From Bacillota bacterium (lineage in GTDB: Bacteria > Bacillota > SHA-98 > Ch115 > JABLXJ01): 52,097 bases of DNA. The DNA lies in NCBI GenBank assembly GCA_012839815.1, contig DUMQ01000072.1:1-52097 (forward strand), written 5' to 3'. The notes below the pieces were generated by a model. The model saw only the letters and a program-made list of their open reading frames with translations, was not told where the DNA came from and did not search any database. Both the position numbers and the translations under genes were made by a program. This document shows positions 50,875-52,097 of this stretch, one piece after another (positions within the stretch are counted from its first letter, which is position 1; every line of letters begins with the position of its first letter).

Positions 50875-52097
50875 GAATATTTTACAGCAAATGGCCTTAA
50901 ATTATTACAGGCTGGGCTGGTCGATTATTCCTCTCCAGCCAAAAAATAAGAAACCTGCCGTTCCTTCCTGGGAGTCGTATCAAAAGAGCCGGGCGGCAGA
51001 GGAGCAGATAAAACGCTGGTGGGAAGGAGATTCTTCCTTCAATATTGGGATCGTCACCGGAGCTATCAGCGGAATCGTTGTTTTAGACATTGACGGCGAC
51101 GAAGGCAAGGCGAGTGTGAAAAGCCTCTCTTTGCCCGCTACTCCTGTAGCTGAGACAGGCAAAGGGTGGCACTACTACTTCAAGCATCCTGGCGGCCAGG
51201 TGCCAAACGCTGTAGGCCTGCTCCCACACGTGGACCTCCGCGGTGACGGAGGATATGTTGTCGCCCCGCCAAGCATCCACCCGAGCGGGCGGCAGTACCG
51301 CTGGGTAGATGGATTATCCCCGGATGATGTTGATTTTGCCCCCTTGCCAGACTGGGTTTTAGAAAGATTGGGGAATCGTCCAAGGGTGGCGAGGGAGGTC
51401 TTGGCGGAGCCTATCCCCGAAGGATGGCGGAATGCCACGTTAACCAGCATAGCAGGGAGCCTGCGAGCCAGGGGTGCCGACGAAGCGACGATTCTCGCAA
51501 CCCTTCGAAGTGTAAACCAAGAACGGTGTCAGCCACCATTACCGGATGATGAGGTCGTCGGTATCACAAGAAGCGTCTCCTCCTACGCGGTGACGGAAAA
51601 CCTTTCGGACCTCGGAAATGCAAAGCGGCTGGTCTCCCTGCACGGCCAGGACCTCAGATATTGCCACCCATGGAAAAGATGGCTCGTGTGGGACGGGACG
51701 CGGTGGAAAGTCGACGGGACGGCAGAGGTAATCCGACGAGCAAAGAACACCGTTCAACAGATTTACGCAGAGGCTTCCCGCGAACAGGAGGGGGATAGAC
51801 GGAAGGCACTTGCAAAACACGCTTTGAAGTCTGAGGCCGAAGCCAGGATTGAGGCAATGGTTGGCCTCGCAGCGAGCGAGCCGGGGATTCCTGTGCTGCC
51901 GGAGGACTTGGATCGTGATCCGTGGCTGCTGAACGTGATGAACGGAACGTTAGATTTGCGGACCGGAGAGCTAAGCCCATTTTCCGCAGTAGGGGGAGGT
52001 TCAATTAGGAATTCATTGTGGCCATTTTTTACGTGGCTACGGTTGAGGTGGTCGATATTCACCGATCAGAAGCCCGAGCTTTTGCAGGGTTCGGTAA
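50864..52097 (+). CDS. bifunctional DNA primase/polymerase, partial and probably interrupted
   Basis: A mobile-element replication protein. The N-terminal archaeo-eukaryotic primase/polymerase domain (residues 10-165) shows GWSIIPLQPKNKKPAVPSWE, GIVTGAISGIVVLDIDGDEG and GKGWHYYFKHPGG; the metal-binding DID is intact. A primase C-terminal domain (about 180-245) and the start of a D5-like region (WLLNVMNGTLDLRTGEL, about 360-375) follow. After about 51985 the frame stays open but no longer resembles the family, and the DNA changes character, so an insertion probably begins there. The gene also leaves the window. AGAGGTGA precedes ATG 50864. Confidence 0.75.
   Translation, partial: MPSENILQQMALNYYRLGWSIIPLQPKNKKPAVPSWESYQKSRAAEEQIKRWWEGDSSFNIGIVTGAISGIVVLDIDGDEGKASVKSLSLPATPVAETGKGWHYYFKHPGGQVPNAVGLLPHVDLRGDGGYVVAPPSIHPSGRQYRWVDGLSPDDVDFAPLPDWVLERLGNRPRVAREVLAEPIPEGWRNATLTSIAGSLRARGADEATILATLRSVNQERCQPPLPDDEVVGITRSVSSYAVTENLSDLGNAKRLVSLHGQDLRYCHPWKRWLVWDGTRWKVDGTAEVIRRAKNTVQQIYAEASREQEGDRRKALAKHALKSEAEARIEAMVGLAASEPGIPVLPEDLDRDPWLLNVMNGTLDLRTGELSPFSAVGGGSIRNSLWPFFTWLRLRWSIFTDQKPELLQGSV
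51985..52097. mobile_element. possible left end of an insertion sequence (IS21-like) in the primase gene
   Basis: From about 51985 the D5-type sequence stops. The DNA then shows related G/T-rich segments: GGTTCAATTAGG (51998-52009), GTGGCCATTTTTTACG (52018-52033) and GGTGGTCGATATTCACC (52047-52063). Repeated GTCAATTT-like subunits near an end are a habit of the IS21 family. No transposase is in view, so this is tentative. Confidence 0.3.

Noticed and set aside
1-52097. CRISPR array, rRNA operon or complete insertion sequence
   Set aside because: No regularly spaced repeats, no rRNA sequence and no complete transposase gene were seen anywhere in the window.

Overview
The window looks like about 52 kb of chromosome from an endospore-forming, flagellated member of the Bacillota, probably an anaerobic Clostridia-like lineage or a deeper relative. 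The case for this rests on spoIIM, spoIIAA-AB-sigF, spoVAC-AD-AE, spoIIP, gerW and GerMN; a ferredoxin-linked 2-oxoacid oxidoreductase; an IspH-ribosomal protein S1 fusion; and a chemoreceptor behind a sigma-28-type promoter. GC content is moderately high, GTG and TTG starts are common, and many starts are set by strong GGAGG-type sites.

Layout. 333-2987: a four-gene 2-oxoacid:ferredoxin oxidoreductase operon (korDABC-like). 3064-5917: a membrane-anchored GerMN protein, a DUF3866 protein, a small MciZ-like protein on the minus strand, and nudF. 5997-19234: a block recalling the Bacillus subtilis order (nudF, spoIIM, xerD, deoB, dacF, spoIIA, spoVA, lysA) with two additions: a dodecin gene at the head of the spoVA operon, and a three-gene set resembling a split 2-hydroxyacyl-CoA dehydratase with its activator, between spoVAE and lysA. 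19315-30556: housekeeping genes (M50 protease, trpS, scpAB, DUF2953-gerW, a TrkA-type regulator, rluB, hisC, cmk, plsC, ispH-rpsA). 30828-35513: a sporulation and envelope group (DUF1614, spoIIP, YIEGIA and its small partner, DUF3189, a PrsA-type foldase). 35673-43836: DUF512 radical SAM, der, plsY, zinc ribbon, HEAT repeats, MgtC, surE, ddl. 43894-48681: a 3D-domain gene with an in-frame UGA, a degenerate sigma-54-type regulator, a chemoreceptor and a small membrane protein. From the isolated tRNA-Trp (48820-48895) to the end the content becomes accessory: a frameshifted zinc-finger gene, a winged-helix protein, a small unknown, and a plasmid/phage-type primase whose reading seems to break near 51985.

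How parts fit. Promoters read by eye agree with gene roles: a close match to a sigma-H promoter before spoIIAA, a sigma-G-like promoter before dodecin-spoVA, a sigma-28-type promoter before the chemoreceptor, and sigma-A-type promoters before lysA, the TrkA-type gene and the PrsA-type gene. The spoIIA proteins switch on the forespore factor sigma-F; SpoIIM and SpoIIP act in engulfment; SpoVA proteins form the dipicolinate channel.

Least explained: the split dehydratase-like trio in the sporulation block, dodecin inside the spoVA operon, a three-way-junction sequence at 30633-30711, a dispersed intergenic repeat family, and the regulator that has lost its ATPase and sigma-54 motifs. Functions come from reading motifs and neighbours; no database search was run.
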